From Methylococcaceae bacterium (lineage in GTDB: Bacteria; Pseudomonadota; Gammaproteobacteria; Methylococcales; UBA1147): a stretch of DNA of 7,988 nt. Made by a program: the position numbers and the translations under genes. Shown here in pieces: positions 1-5,548 of this stretch. The notes under the pieces were generated by a model that saw only the letters and a program-made list of their open reading frames with translations, ran no database searches and had not been told where the DNA came from. Positions within the stretch are counted from its first letter, which is position 1. Each line of letters begins with the position of its first letter. The stretch covers positions 1 through 7,988 of the forward strand of contig JAKEEL010000086.1 of NCBI GenBank assembly GCA_022616595.1, written 5' to 3'.

Positions 1-2
1 AT

Positions 3-95
3 CGCGACCGCACGATCGAAGTCCGCCTGGATTGCTGTTTTCCTGATCGCTTTCAGACTGTCCGTGCTGCCATCGGTCAGGCGGATCAGGTATGA
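3..95 (+). CDS. 3' end of an unidentified upstream gene (partial)
   Basis: A reading frame is open from the left edge for 30 codons and stops with TGA at 93-95. Its residues (starting RDRTIEVRLDCC and ending AIGQADQV) have a protein-like mix, but I do not recognise a family. The opposite strand is also open here, so the coding call rests only on composition and on the sensible gap of 74 bases to gcvH. If real, it may be the gene before gcvH in the same direction. I see no clear terminator between it and gcvH and no convincing promoter in 96-155. Confidence 0.35.
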   Translation, partial: RDRTIEVRLDCCFPDRFQTVRAAIGQADQV

Positions 96-169
96 TAAGC
101 GGGTGCTTTTAGAGGGCCGGAAATCGGTTCGTTTGTCGATTGATAGATTTTGATTGGGAGAGTATTGGA

Positions 170-559
170 ATGAGCAATGTACCCGAAGACCTCAGATATA
201 CGGCAAACCATGAATGGGCAAGACTGGAAGGCGACGGTACGGTCAAGATCGGCATTACGGATCACGCTCAGAAGCAGTTGGGAGACCTGGTCTTTGTGGA
301 ACTGCCTAATGGCGGAGACCGGTTGGCGGCTGACGATGCTTGCGGCAGTCTTGAATCGGTCAAAGCGGTGGCCGAATTGTACTGCCCGGTTTCCGGAACT
401 GTGATCGCGCGCAACGAAGAATTGAATGACGCTCCGGAATCCATCAATGACAATCCCTATGGTGCCTGGTTGTTCACGATTCGTCCGGATTCCGCCGCCG
501 ACTTCGAGCGCTTGCTCGATGCCGCGGCGTACACCAGGGTGCTCACGGAAGAAGAATGA
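170..559 (+). CDS. gcvH: Glycine cleavage system H protein (lipoyl carrier)
   Basis: This is the lipoylated shuttle protein of the glycine cleavage complex. It carries the aminomethyl group from the P protein to the T protein and its arm is reoxidised by the L protein, in the cytoplasm. The family pattern is clear: YTANHEWARLE near residues 10-20, GITDHAQKQLGDLVFVELP at 28-46, and the lipoylation site ESVKAVAE with Lys65, followed by PVSGTVIARNEEL and NDNPYGAWLF. The length of 129 residues is the usual size. I chose the ATG at 170 because it follows GGGAG at 156-160 with 9 bases of spacing. An in-frame TTG at 140 would add ten unrelated residues. No gcvT or gcvP is visible in the window, so H is separate from its partners here. 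A kinase gene follows after 72 bases. Confidence 0.96.
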   Translation: MSNVPEDLRYTANHEWARLEGDGTVKIGITDHAQKQLGDLVFVELPNGGDRLAADDACGSLESVKAVAELYCPVSGTVIARNEELNDAPESINDNPYGAWLFTIRPDSAADFERLLDAAAYTRVLTEEE

Positions 560-572
560 GTTTCGGCGCGCC

Positions 573-589
573 CGGGAAACGGATTCCCG
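573..589 (+). other. Small hairpin between gcvH and the kinase gene
   Basis: CGGGAA (573-578) and TTCCCG (584-589) form a perfect 6-bp stem with a 5-base loop just after the gcvH stop. No T-run follows, so this is not a standard Rho-independent terminator. It could be an mRNA-stabilising or attenuating stem, or chance. Confidence 0.3.
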
Positions 590-631
590 ATTCGCGTTGT
601 TGAATGAAATCTCGGGGGGAGATTCGTAAAA

Positions 632-1564
632 ATGAGTGCTTTAATCTGCGGCTCCATGGCTTATGACACCATCATGGTTTTTCAAGACCGCTTCAAGAAT
701 CATATCCTTCCGGATAAGGTCCATATACTCAATGTCTCGTTTCTGGTTCCCGAACTGCGCCGGGAATTCGGCGGGTGCGCGGGGAACATTGCCTATAGTC
801 TCCGGCTCTTGGGCGGCGAACCGCTACCGATGGCCAGCGTCGGTCAGGATTTTGAGCCGTACCGGCAGTGGCTGGACAAACACGGGATTTCGACCGAATT
901 CATCCACCGGTTCGAGGACAGCTATACCGCGCAGGCCTATATCACGACCGACATGGATGATAACCAGATCACCGCGTTTCATCCGGGCGCGATGTCCCTG
1001 GCTCACTGCCAAAGCGTGCCGAAGGACCCGAGGATTAAAATCGGAACGGTCTCCCCGGACGGCAAGGAAGGAATGATTCAACATGCCCGGGAATTTGTCG
1101 ATGCGGGCATTCCCTTCGTGTTCGATCCGGGGCAGGGGCTTCCGATGTTCAACGGGGACGAACTGACCGATCTGATCGACCTTGCGACCTGGGTGACTCT
1201 GAATGATTACGAAGCCCAGTTGATGACCCAACGCACCGGTCTTTCGATCGACCGGATCGCGGACCGGGTGGATGCGGTGGTCGTAACCCGCAGCGGACAG
1301 GGTTCCCAGATTTATATCAAGGACGAACGGATTTATATCCCTCCGGGACGCCCCAAGACGGTTCTCGATCCGACCGGATGCGGCGATGCCTATCGGGCCG
1401 GTCTGCTATACGGACTGATTGAAGAACTGGATTGGCCAACCACGGGCCGGATCGCCTCGCTCATGGGGGCTTTGAAAATCGAATCCGAGGGGACCCAGAA
1501 TCACCATTTCTCGATGGCAGAATTCCGCGAACGCTTCCGGGAAAATTTTGAATACCAGTTTTAG
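632..1564 (+). CDS. PfkB-family carbohydrate/nucleoside kinase (adenosine kinase-like)
   Basis: This is a 310-residue cytoplasmic kinase of the ribokinase/PfkB fold, which uses ATP to phosphorylate a sugar or nucleoside hydroxyl. The N-terminal strand ALICGSMAYDTIM opens the fold. The glycine-rich substrate segment FGGCAGNIAYSLRLLGG lies at about residues 46-62, and TRSGQGS at 219-225 lies in the nucleotide region. The C-terminal PfkB signature DPTGCGDAYRAG at 246-257 holds the catalytic base Asp252 and the anion-hole glycines. The ATG at 632 is preceded by a strong GGGGGGAGA (614-622). The sequence looks closer to the adenosine-kinase-like members common in proteobacteria than to fructose-type kinases, but the substrate cannot be read from the motifs. 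The end overlaps the mazG start by 17 bases, which suggests one transcript and coupled translation with a second nucleotide-handling enzyme. Confidence 0.9.
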   Translation: MSALICGSMAYDTIMVFQDRFKNHILPDKVHILNVSFLVPELRREFGGCAGNIAYSLRLLGGEPLPMASVGQDFEPYRQWLDKHGISTEFIHRFEDSYTAQAYITTDMDDNQITAFHPGAMSLAHCQSVPKDPRIKIGTVSPDGKEGMIQHAREFVDAGIPFVFDPGQGLPMFNGDELTDLIDLATWVTLNDYEAQLMTQRTGLSIDRIADRVDAVVVTRSGQGSQIYIKDERIYIPPGRPKTVLDPTGCGDAYRAGLLYGLIEELDWPTTGRIASLMGALKIESEGTQNHHFSMAEFRERFRENFEYQF

Positions 1565-2369
1565 CCCCGGGTCCCTGACCAATACCCGACGGTTGTTGGA
1601 AATTGTCGCGCGCCTTCGGGATCCGGAACGCGGTTGTCCCTGGGATCGTGAGCAGAACTTCGAGAGTTTGAGCCCTTATTTACTCGAGGAGGCTTACGAA
1701 GTCCGAGATGCAATCGAACGGCAGAATACCCATGACCTCCAGGAAGAACTCGGGGATTTGCTGCTCCAGATCGCTTTTCATTCGAGAATCGCCGAGGAAC
1801 AGGGCCTTTTCGATTTCGATGCGGTAGCCGCGGAAATTTGCGCCAAGCTGGTGCGCAGGCATCCGCATGTCTTCGGCGATCTGCGGTATGAAACGAACCA
1901 GCAGCGGGTCAGGGCTTGGGAGGTCGCGAAAGCCGAGGAGCGACGCAAGAAACCCCAAGCAGGCCGCAGCGCGCTCGACGGCATCGCATCTGCGCTGCCG
2001 GCCCTGATGTTCGCCGCCAAGATGCAGCAGCGTGCGTCGCGGCATGGATTCGACTGGCCCGAAGCCGCTCCGGTTTTCGACAAGGTCGAGGAGGAACTCG
2101 AAGAGCTTCGCGAAGCCTACCAATCCGGCGATCAGGCCAATATCCGCGAAGAACTCGGAGACCTGTTGTTCGTGACGGTCAATCTCGCGCGCCATCTCGG
2201 GGTCGAGCCGGAAAACGCATTGCATCACGCAAGCCGGAAGTTCGAACGCCGCTTTCGTTATATCGAGCAGCAGGTCGCGGAACAGGGGAGACAACTCGAC
2301 GAGTGCGCGCTGCAGGAACTGGATGCGTTGTGGGAAGAGGCCAAGATCGTTCTGAAGCCGGCTAGCTGA
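1548..2369 (+). CDS. mazG: Nucleoside triphosphate pyrophosphohydrolase MazG
   Basis: This 273-residue house-cleaning enzyme hydrolyses (d)NTPs to the monophosphate and pyrophosphate with Mg2+, and in E. coli it also affects ppGpp-linked stress responses. It is a tandem two-domain MazG like the 263-residue E. coli protein. The first domain runs from about residue 16 to 111, with RLRDPERGCPWDREQ and metal-binding acidic residues in LLEEAYEV (Glu47, Glu48, Glu51) and EELGD (Glu67, Asp70), then RRHPHVFGD. The second domain begins near 150 and has EEELEELREA and a second EELGDLLF (201-208). The start is TTG at 1548, inside the end of the kinase gene, with GGGA at 1539-1542. No in-frame ATG exists nearby, and the conserved N-terminus (LLEIVARLRDPE) needs a start about here. 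It converges with the regA gene across 66 bases that lack a clear terminator. Confidence 0.93.
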   Translation: MNTSFSPGSLTNTRRLLEIVARLRDPERGCPWDREQNFESLSPYLLEEAYEVRDAIERQNTHDLQEELGDLLLQIAFHSRIAEEQGLFDFDAVAAEICAKLVRRHPHVFGDLRYETNQQRVRAWEVAKAEERRKKPQAGRSALDGIASALPALMFAAKMQQRASRHGFDWPEAAPVFDKVEEELEELREAYQSGDQANIREELGDLLFVTVNLARHLGVEPENALHHASRKFERRFRYIEQQVAEQGRQLDECALQELDALWEEAKIVLKPAS

Positions 2370-2435
2370 AAATAAGTCCGCGGCGAATTTTTTCTGGTTT
2401 CGTCCATATCAGGTTCGGCAAGCGAATGAGTCCTG

Positions 2436-2984
2436 TTATTCCCGTACCGGTTTCTTGTCGAGTTTCCGCTGCAAGGTTCGTCGATGCATTCCGAGCGCGC
2501 GCGCCGCGGCGGAAATATTTCCGTTGTGTTCCATCAGCACCTTCTGCAAATGCTCCCATTCCAAGCGCTTGACAGAAAGCGGCCGGTCCTTGACCGAAAT
2601 ATTCGAATCTCCCTCGTCGCGATTCAATGCTTGGATAATTTCGTCGGTGTCGGCCGGTTTGGTCAGGTAATGCGTGGCCCCGAGTTTGATCGACTCGACG
2701 GCTGTCGCGATACTCGCAAATCCGGTAAGCACCACGATGTGGACATCATCTTCCATTTCGGTGAGTTGCTTGACCAGCTCGAGTCCGGACTCGTGTCCGA
2801 TTCTGAGGTCGACCACCGCATATTCGGGATGGATTTCCCGCGCCAGTTGAAAGGCGCTTTGCAGGTCATGGGCGATGCTGACGTCATACTCGCGTTTTCT
2901 GAGTGCCTGAGCCAAAACCGAGCAATAAACCGGATCGTCGTCAACCAGAAGCAGACGGGGGTTGTCTTCGCCGCTATTCGCCAT
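2436..2984 (-). CDS. regA: RegA/PrrA-type redox response regulator
   Basis: This 182-residue DNA-binding response regulator is the partner of the RegB-type kinase encoded just upstream. The receiver domain spans about residues 10-120: acidic cluster Asp15-Asp17, phosphoacceptor Asp59 (VVDLRIGHESG), Thr87 (VVLTGFAS) and Lys109 (YLTKPAD). The C-terminal Fis-type helix-turn-helix has RLEWEHLQKVL, then NISAAARALGMHRRTLQRKL (156-175), nearly the invariant RegA/PrrA/RegR recognition helix. The start is ATG at 2984, where receiver homology begins; the longer open frame upstream is just antisense of the kinase gene. It overlaps the kinase stop by 11 bases with only a weak Shine-Dalgarno (AAGAA), so coupled translation is likely. 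Rhodobacter RegA has a proline-rich hinge between the domains; here I see a single proline in that stretch (Pro135). The family is known to control respiration, carbon and nitrogen fixation and other redox genes. Confidence 0.94.
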   Translation of the reverse strand: MANSGEDNPRLLLVDDDPVYCSVLAQALRKREYDVSIAHDLQSAFQLAREIHPEYAVVDLRIGHESGLELVKQLTEMEDDVHIVVLTGFASIATAVESIKLGATHYLTKPADTDEIIQALNRDEGDSNISVKDRPLSVKRLEWEHLQKVLMEHNGNISAAARALGMHRRTLQRKLDKKPVRE

Positions 2985-4314
2985 AATTCTTGGATGCCGT
3001 GATTGCGGGAAGCAGGGGTAAGGTGATCCGAATCGATGTCCCGCCTTCCGGGCGTTTGGAAAACCGCAACGTGCCGCCAAGCCGGGTGATCGTGGCCTTG
3101 GCCAGGAACAGACCGACCCCGAGCCCGGTATCTTTCGTGGAAAACGGCCGGTTTCCGGCATTTTCGATCAGTTCCGGATTGATTCCGGGGCCCCGGTCGA
3201 GAATATTCAGGATCAAGGCCGATGCGTTCCAGTGCGCGATGAATTCCACATATTCCGGAGAAACTTCGGCGGCGTTATTCAATATATTGATCAATGCATG
3301 GGTCAGTGTCCGGTCGGCGACGAGACTCGGCGTCGGTTCGTCGCCGTTGGCCTGAAATTTCAAGGGTACACCGGGTTGCTGTTTCTGCCATTGACGCACC
3401 ACATCGCGAACGTAGGCCCCGACTGTCATGAGACGGCCGGACTCGGCTTTGAGTTCACCCGCCGATGCGGACAGTACCGATAAGGCTTCTTTGCATCGAT
3501 CGATCTGATCGCGAATGATCGCCAGCTTACTGTTGAGATCCTTGAAGCGTTCGGGACTGTATTCCTTTTGCAATTCATGGGTCAGGATCGCGATGGTTCC
3601 GAGCGGCGTACCCATTTCGTGCGCCGCGCCGGCGGCCAATGTGCCGAGCGCGACGACCCTTTCGTCTCGAAGAGCGTCCTCGCGGACCTGGGCGAGTTTT
3701 CGCTCCCGCTCGCGCAGGGTATTGGTCATTTCGACTACGAAATAAGCGACCGCGCCCGCAATCAGCACATATCCGAACCAGAGCGTGAAGGTGTGCAAAT
3801 TCAGGTCGTAGTCGGGTTGAAGCTCGAGAATCGATGTGGGTATATCGGATCTACGGACCGGTTCGGGCAGATTGGGCAAGGGAATATGATAGCCGATCAA
3901 TAACATGTAAAAGGCCGAGGTCAGGCCGACCATGAACCAGGTATAGATTTGGGGCAGAATCGTGGCGGTCACGATCAGCGGTAACAGGAAGAACCAGATC
4001 AAGGGATTCGTACCGCCCCCGGAAAAATACAAGAGCCCCGCGACGATACCGACATCGATCAATAAATGAAAAAATAGCTCGCGCTCGAAGACCGGGTAAT
4101 CGACGTGGAGCCGGTACCAGGTTAGCGACGTTACGATCACGGACAACGAAATCAGTGTCCAGATCGGATCGGCTTTGATCGGGTAGTTCGCGACGTAGAT
4201 GGCCGAAACAAGAATGATACATTCACCGCTGATCACGAAACCGCGCAACAGCAGCAGCCACCTGAGATTCTGCAGTGCGGCAATATTGCGATTGGTTTCG
4301 AAAGGAGTCAGCAT
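2974..4314 (-). CDS. regB: RegB/PrrB-type membrane redox sensor histidine kinase
   Basis: This 446-residue inner-membrane kinase senses redox state and phosphorylates RegA. The N-terminal half has about six hydrophobic segments (roughly residues 17-41, 52-66, 81-97, 104-123, 124-141 and 175-194). The motif SGGGTNPLIWF (98-108) matches the ubiquinone-linked GGxxNPF signature of RegB. The H-box is LGTLAAGAAHEMGTPLGTIA with His232. IDRCKEAL carries Cys274, 42 residues after the histidine, equivalent to the redox-active cysteine of Rhodobacter RegB (His225 and Cys265). The ATPase domain has the N-box LINILNNAAEVS (Asn346 region), DRGPGI (373-378) and GLGVGLFLAK (397-406). The start codon has no good Shine-Dalgarno but matches the expected N-terminus. 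No senC/prrC gene lies between the two regulators, unlike the Rhodobacter locus. The upstream region is shared with the twin small RNA module. Confidence 0.94.
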   Translation of the reverse strand: MLTPFETNRNIAALQNLRWLLLLRGFVISGECIILVSAIYVANYPIKADPIWTLISLSVIVTSLTWYRLHVDYPVFERELFFHLLIDVGIVAGLLYFSGGGTNPLIWFFLLPLIVTATILPQIYTWFMVGLTSAFYMLLIGYHIPLPNLPEPVRRSDIPTSILELQPDYDLNLHTFTLWFGYVLIAGAVAYFVVEMTNTLRERERKLAQVREDALRDERVVALGTLAAGAAHEMGTPLGTIAILTHELQKEYSPERFKDLNSKLAIIRDQIDRCKEALSVLSASAGELKAESGRLMTVGAYVRDVVRQWQKQQPGVPLKFQANGDEPTPSLVADRTLTHALINILNNAAEVSPEYVEFIAHWNASALILNILDRGPGINPELIENAGNRPFSTKDTGLGVGLFLAKATITRLGGTLRFSKRPEGGTSIRITLPLLPAITASKNYGE

Positions 4315-4341
4315 CGTGATGAGCGAGACATAACCAATGTC

Positions 4342-4350
4342 ATTCTACCA
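4342..4350 (-). promoter_or_regulatory. Possible extended -10 promoter of the regB-regA pair
   Basis: Read on the minus strand, TGGTAGAAT (4350 down to 4342) fits an extended -10 (TGnTAGAAT). A transcript would start near 4335, giving a leader of about 20 bases before the regB ATG at 4314. No good -35 hexamer sits 17 bases upstream. The RegA-type box at 4404-4420 lies about 70-85 bases upstream of this start and could act on it. Weak evidence. Confidence 0.35.
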
Positions 4351-4403
4351 TTGACGCGTGGAGGCCGAAGCAACGACGAGCCGAATTGCCTTGGCATACC
4401 AGG

Positions 4404-4420
4404 TGCGACAATATGTCACA
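4404..4420 (+). promoter_or_regulatory. RegA/RegR-type operator box upstream of small RNA 1
   Basis: TGCGACAATATGTCACA is an inverted repeat of TGCGACA and TGTCACA arms around a 3-base centre. Read on the minus strand it fits the RegR/RegA consensus as I remember it (GNGRCRTTNNGNCGC) at 10 of 11 defined positions; one T is replaced by A. Its centre lies about 44 bases before the predicted small RNA start, an activator-like position overlapping a poor -35. The gene for the matching regulator is about 1.4 kb away, and this box also lies between regB and the small RNA. Binding is inferred, not shown. Confidence 0.6.
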
Positions 4421-4449
4421 TTCCATGCTTGACAAAGCCTTGCTAGTAT
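4421..4449 (+). promoter_or_regulatory. Promoter of small RNA 1 (extended -10)
   Basis: TGCTAGTAT (4441-4449) is an extended -10 element. The -35 position at 17-base spacing is TTCCAT (4421-4426), which is poor and would suit activator dependence. A consensus TTGACA at 4429-4434 is only 9 bases from the -10, so it cannot serve it. It is conserved in both copies and may have another role. Conservation between copies drops just after TAGTAT, as expected at a transcription start near 4456. Confidence 0.6.
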
Positions 4450-4455
4450 TCGTTT

Positions 4456-4559
4456 CAGCTTATTAGGACACTTACCACCTAATCAGTCTATGCATTCGAT
4501 GCATATCCTCCTCTTGATGGACTGCGGGGTCTTACGGCGGCCTCCAGTCCATTTTATTT
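4456..4559 (+). ncRNA. Small RNA 1 with exposed anti-Shine-Dalgarno CCUCCUC
   Basis: This is a predicted transcript of about 100 nt with no plausible reading frame. In order it has CCACCT in a weakly structured 5' part, then a 7-bp hairpin TATGCAT-TCG-ATGCATA (4489-4505), then single-stranded TCCTCCTCTT with CCTCCTC at 4507-4513, then a terminator stem and T-rich tract. The loop-free CCUCCUC next to a hairpin is the layout of trans-acting RNAs that pair with ribosome binding sites, such as the CCUCCUCCC cuckoo RNAs of Rhodobacter and similar sibling RNAs. No sequence homology to those is claimed. A second copy lies 318 bases downstream and keeps all three elements, with paired changes in the stems. 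Length, strand and boundaries are inferred from the promoter and terminator. Confidence 0.75.
4519..4559 (+). terminator. Rho-independent terminator of small RNA 1
   Basis: GGACTG (4519-4524) pairs with CAGTCC (4545-4550). After a single bulged C, GGGGTC (4526-4531) pairs with GGCCTC (4539-4544) using two G-U wobbles, with a 7-base loop. ATTTTATTT (4551-4559) follows. The minus-strand reading has no T-run after the stem, so it works in the plus direction only. Confidence 0.85.
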
Positions 4560-4560
4560 G

Positions 4561-4721
4561 CCGGTATTCGACGGGGGCTTGGTTGTAGCCTAACAAGAGT
4601 CTTCGGATTTCGGAGACCACTTGGCAACACGCAGTGAATTGCAATTTCGCCGAAGTTTCCGGGATTCGTGCGAAACCCTGCCAAGACCAATCTAAGTGAT
4701 TGTATTATATGCTGGATTGGG
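4561..4721. other. Spacer between the two small RNA modules
   Basis: About 160 bases with no convincing gene. It contains one modest stem, GTCTTCG (4599-4605) with CGGAGAC (4611-4617), including one G-U pair and a 5-base loop, with no T-run. No third copy of the box, promoter or RNA is present. I see nothing else of note. Confidence 0.6.
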
Positions 4722-4738
4722 TGCGACAATATGCCACA
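4722..4738 (+). promoter_or_regulatory. RegA/RegR-type operator box upstream of small RNA 2
   Basis: TGCGACAATATGCCACA differs from the first box by one base. Read on the minus strand this change turns A into G exactly at a purine-degenerate (R) position of the remembered consensus, so the match stays 10 of 11. Spacing to the -10 is identical to copy 1. Confidence 0.6.
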
Positions 4739-4767
4739 TTCCGTGCTTGACAAAGCCTTGCTAGTAT
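4739..4767 (+). promoter_or_regulatory. Promoter of small RNA 2 (extended -10)
   Basis: TGCTAGTAT (4759-4767) is the extended -10, with TTCCGT at the -35 position. TTGACA (4747-4752) again sits 9 bases from the -10. The predicted start is near 4774. Confidence 0.6.
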
Positions 4768-4773
4768 AGGTGC

Positions 4774-4878
4774 CAGCTCATTGGGTTACTTACCACCTGA
4801 TTAGTCTATGCACTTGGTGCATATCCTCCTCTTGACGGACTGCGGGGCCTTTAAATAGCCCCCAGTCCTTTTTATTTA
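4774..4878 (+). ncRNA. Small RNA 2, sibling with anti-Shine-Dalgarno CCUCCUC
   Basis: The architecture is the same as in small RNA 1: CCACCT in the 5' part, the hairpin TATGCAC-TTG-GTGCATA (4807-4823), CCTCCTC at 4825-4831 and a terminator. The closing pair of the hairpin loop is C-G here and T-A in copy 1, a compensatory change that supports a real RNA stem. The 5' part holds CTGATTAG where copy 1 has CTAATCAG, and these two are exact reverse complements. It ends 35 bases before the msrA stop, which is read from the other strand, so the two transcripts converge. No protein-coding reading is plausible on the plus strand. Confidence 0.75.
4837..4878 (+). terminator. Rho-independent terminator of small RNA 2
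   Basis: GGACTG (4837-4842) pairs with CAGTCC (4863-4868). After one bulged C, GGGGC (4844-4848) pairs with GCCCC (4858-4862), with a 9-base loop. TTTTTATTTA (4869-4878) follows. It is stronger than its sibling and is oriented for plus-strand transcripts. Confidence 0.9.
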
Positions 4879-4912
4879 TCCAAGCCGATTTTCATCCCTC
4901 GTGATCGCGTAT

Positions 4913-5548
4913 TCATCCCGAACACTGGATACCGGTTCCGCCCAGACCGCAGTAGCCGCCCGGATTTTTCGCGAGATATTGCTGATGATACTCTTCCGCA
5001 TAATAAAACTCCCGCGCGGGTAGAATCTCGGTCGTGATCTCCGGGAACCCGGCTTCGGAAAGCTTTTTCTGATAGCTGTTTCGGGAAAGGTCCGCCTTTG
5101 CAGCTTGTTCCTCGTCAAAGGTATAGATCGCCGAGCGGTATTGCGTGCCGCGATCATTCCCCTGACGCATGCCCTGGGTCGGATCGTGGGATTCCCAGAA
5201 TAATTCCAGGAACTTTCGGTAATCGATTTGGTCGGGCATGAAAATCACCTGGACGGCTTCAGTATGCCCGGTCAAGCCTGTGCACACTTCCGCGTAAGTC
5301 GGGTTCGGCGTCAAACCGCCCGTGTAACCGACTGAAGTCGAGTACACTCCGGGCAGTTCCCAGAATTTGCGTTCGGCTCCCCAGAAACAGCCCAATCCGA
5401 ACCAGGCTTTTCGAGAATTGTCGGGAAACGGCGGTAGAACACGGTTGCCATTGACGAAGTGGGTCGGCATGACTTGCATTTTTTCAGATCGGCCCGGAAG
5501 GGCATGCTCGCGACCGGGTAATCGGGAGGGTTTCGAGAAAAAGCCCAT
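4913..5548 (-). CDS. msrA: Peptide methionine sulfoxide reductase MsrA
   Basis: This 211-residue cytoplasmic repair enzyme reduces the S-epimer of methionine sulfoxide in oxidised proteins, using thioredoxin. Catalytic Cys54 lies in GLGCFWGAER, followed by GVYSTSVGYTGG, the TGHTEAVQV segment, SHDPTQGMRQGNDRGTQYRS and YYAEEYHQQYL. The C-terminal resolving cysteines Cys200 (GGYCGLGG) and Cys209 are present, as in the E. coli enzyme (212 residues), which it resembles along its whole length, including the MGFFSK/ALPGR N-terminus. I chose the ATG at 5548 because it follows GAGGTG (minus strand, 5558-5553) at good spacing. A longer open frame to 5611 adds unrelated residues. No partner msrB is present. 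It stands alone and converges with small RNA 2. Confidence 0.96.
   Translation of the reverse strand: MGFFSKPSRLPGREHALPGRSEKMQVMPTHFVNGNRVLPPFPDNSRKAWFGLGCFWGAERKFWELPGVYSTSVGYTGGLTPNPTYAEVCTGLTGHTEAVQVIFMPDQIDYRKFLELFWESHDPTQGMRQGNDRGTQYRSAIYTFDEEQAAKADLSRNSYQKKLSEAGFPEITTEILPAREFYYAEEYHQQYLAKNPGGYCGLGGTGIQCSG

Larger units (their letters stand above)
4404..4560 (+). repeat. Module copy 1 of a collinear repeat pair (copy 2 at 4722-4878)
   Basis: Every base of 4404-4560 aligns without gaps to 4722-4878 (offset 318). By hand count about 131 of 157 positions agree (about 83%). The promoter part (4404-4449) differs at only 2 of 46 positions, while the transcribed part differs more and in a pattern that keeps stems paired. 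Similarity stops sharply on both sides, so the repeat unit is one promoter plus one RNA plus one terminator, not a random segment duplication. Confidence 0.9.
4722..4878 (+). repeat. Module copy 2 of the collinear repeat pair
   Basis: This is the partner of 4404-4560, with the same order of operator, -10, hairpin, CCTCCTC and terminator at identical spacing. Similarity does not extend upstream of about 4720 and ends at the T-rich tract. Confidence 0.9.

Noticed and set aside
2370..2435. Terminator between mazG and regA
   Set aside because: A T-run (2388-2393) is present but no adequate stem precedes it in either direction.
2985..3161. Longer N-terminus for the response regulator
   Set aside because: The extra 59 residues are antisense of the kinase ATPase domain, and receiver homology starts at the ATG at 2984.
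4404..4442. Possible sigma-54 promoter in the small RNA leader
   Set aside because: TTGACAAAGCCTTGCT resembles the -24/-12 pattern, but the first element reads GA instead of GG and the gap is 9, not 10.
4476..4823. Minus-strand decapeptides MHRMHRLIRW and MHQVHRLIRW after AGGAGG in the two modules
   Set aside because: The AGGAGG is only two bases from ATG, the motif is simply the reverse of CCTCCT plus the hairpin palindrome, and the promoter and terminator both point to plus-strand transcripts. Stem covariation explains the conservation better.
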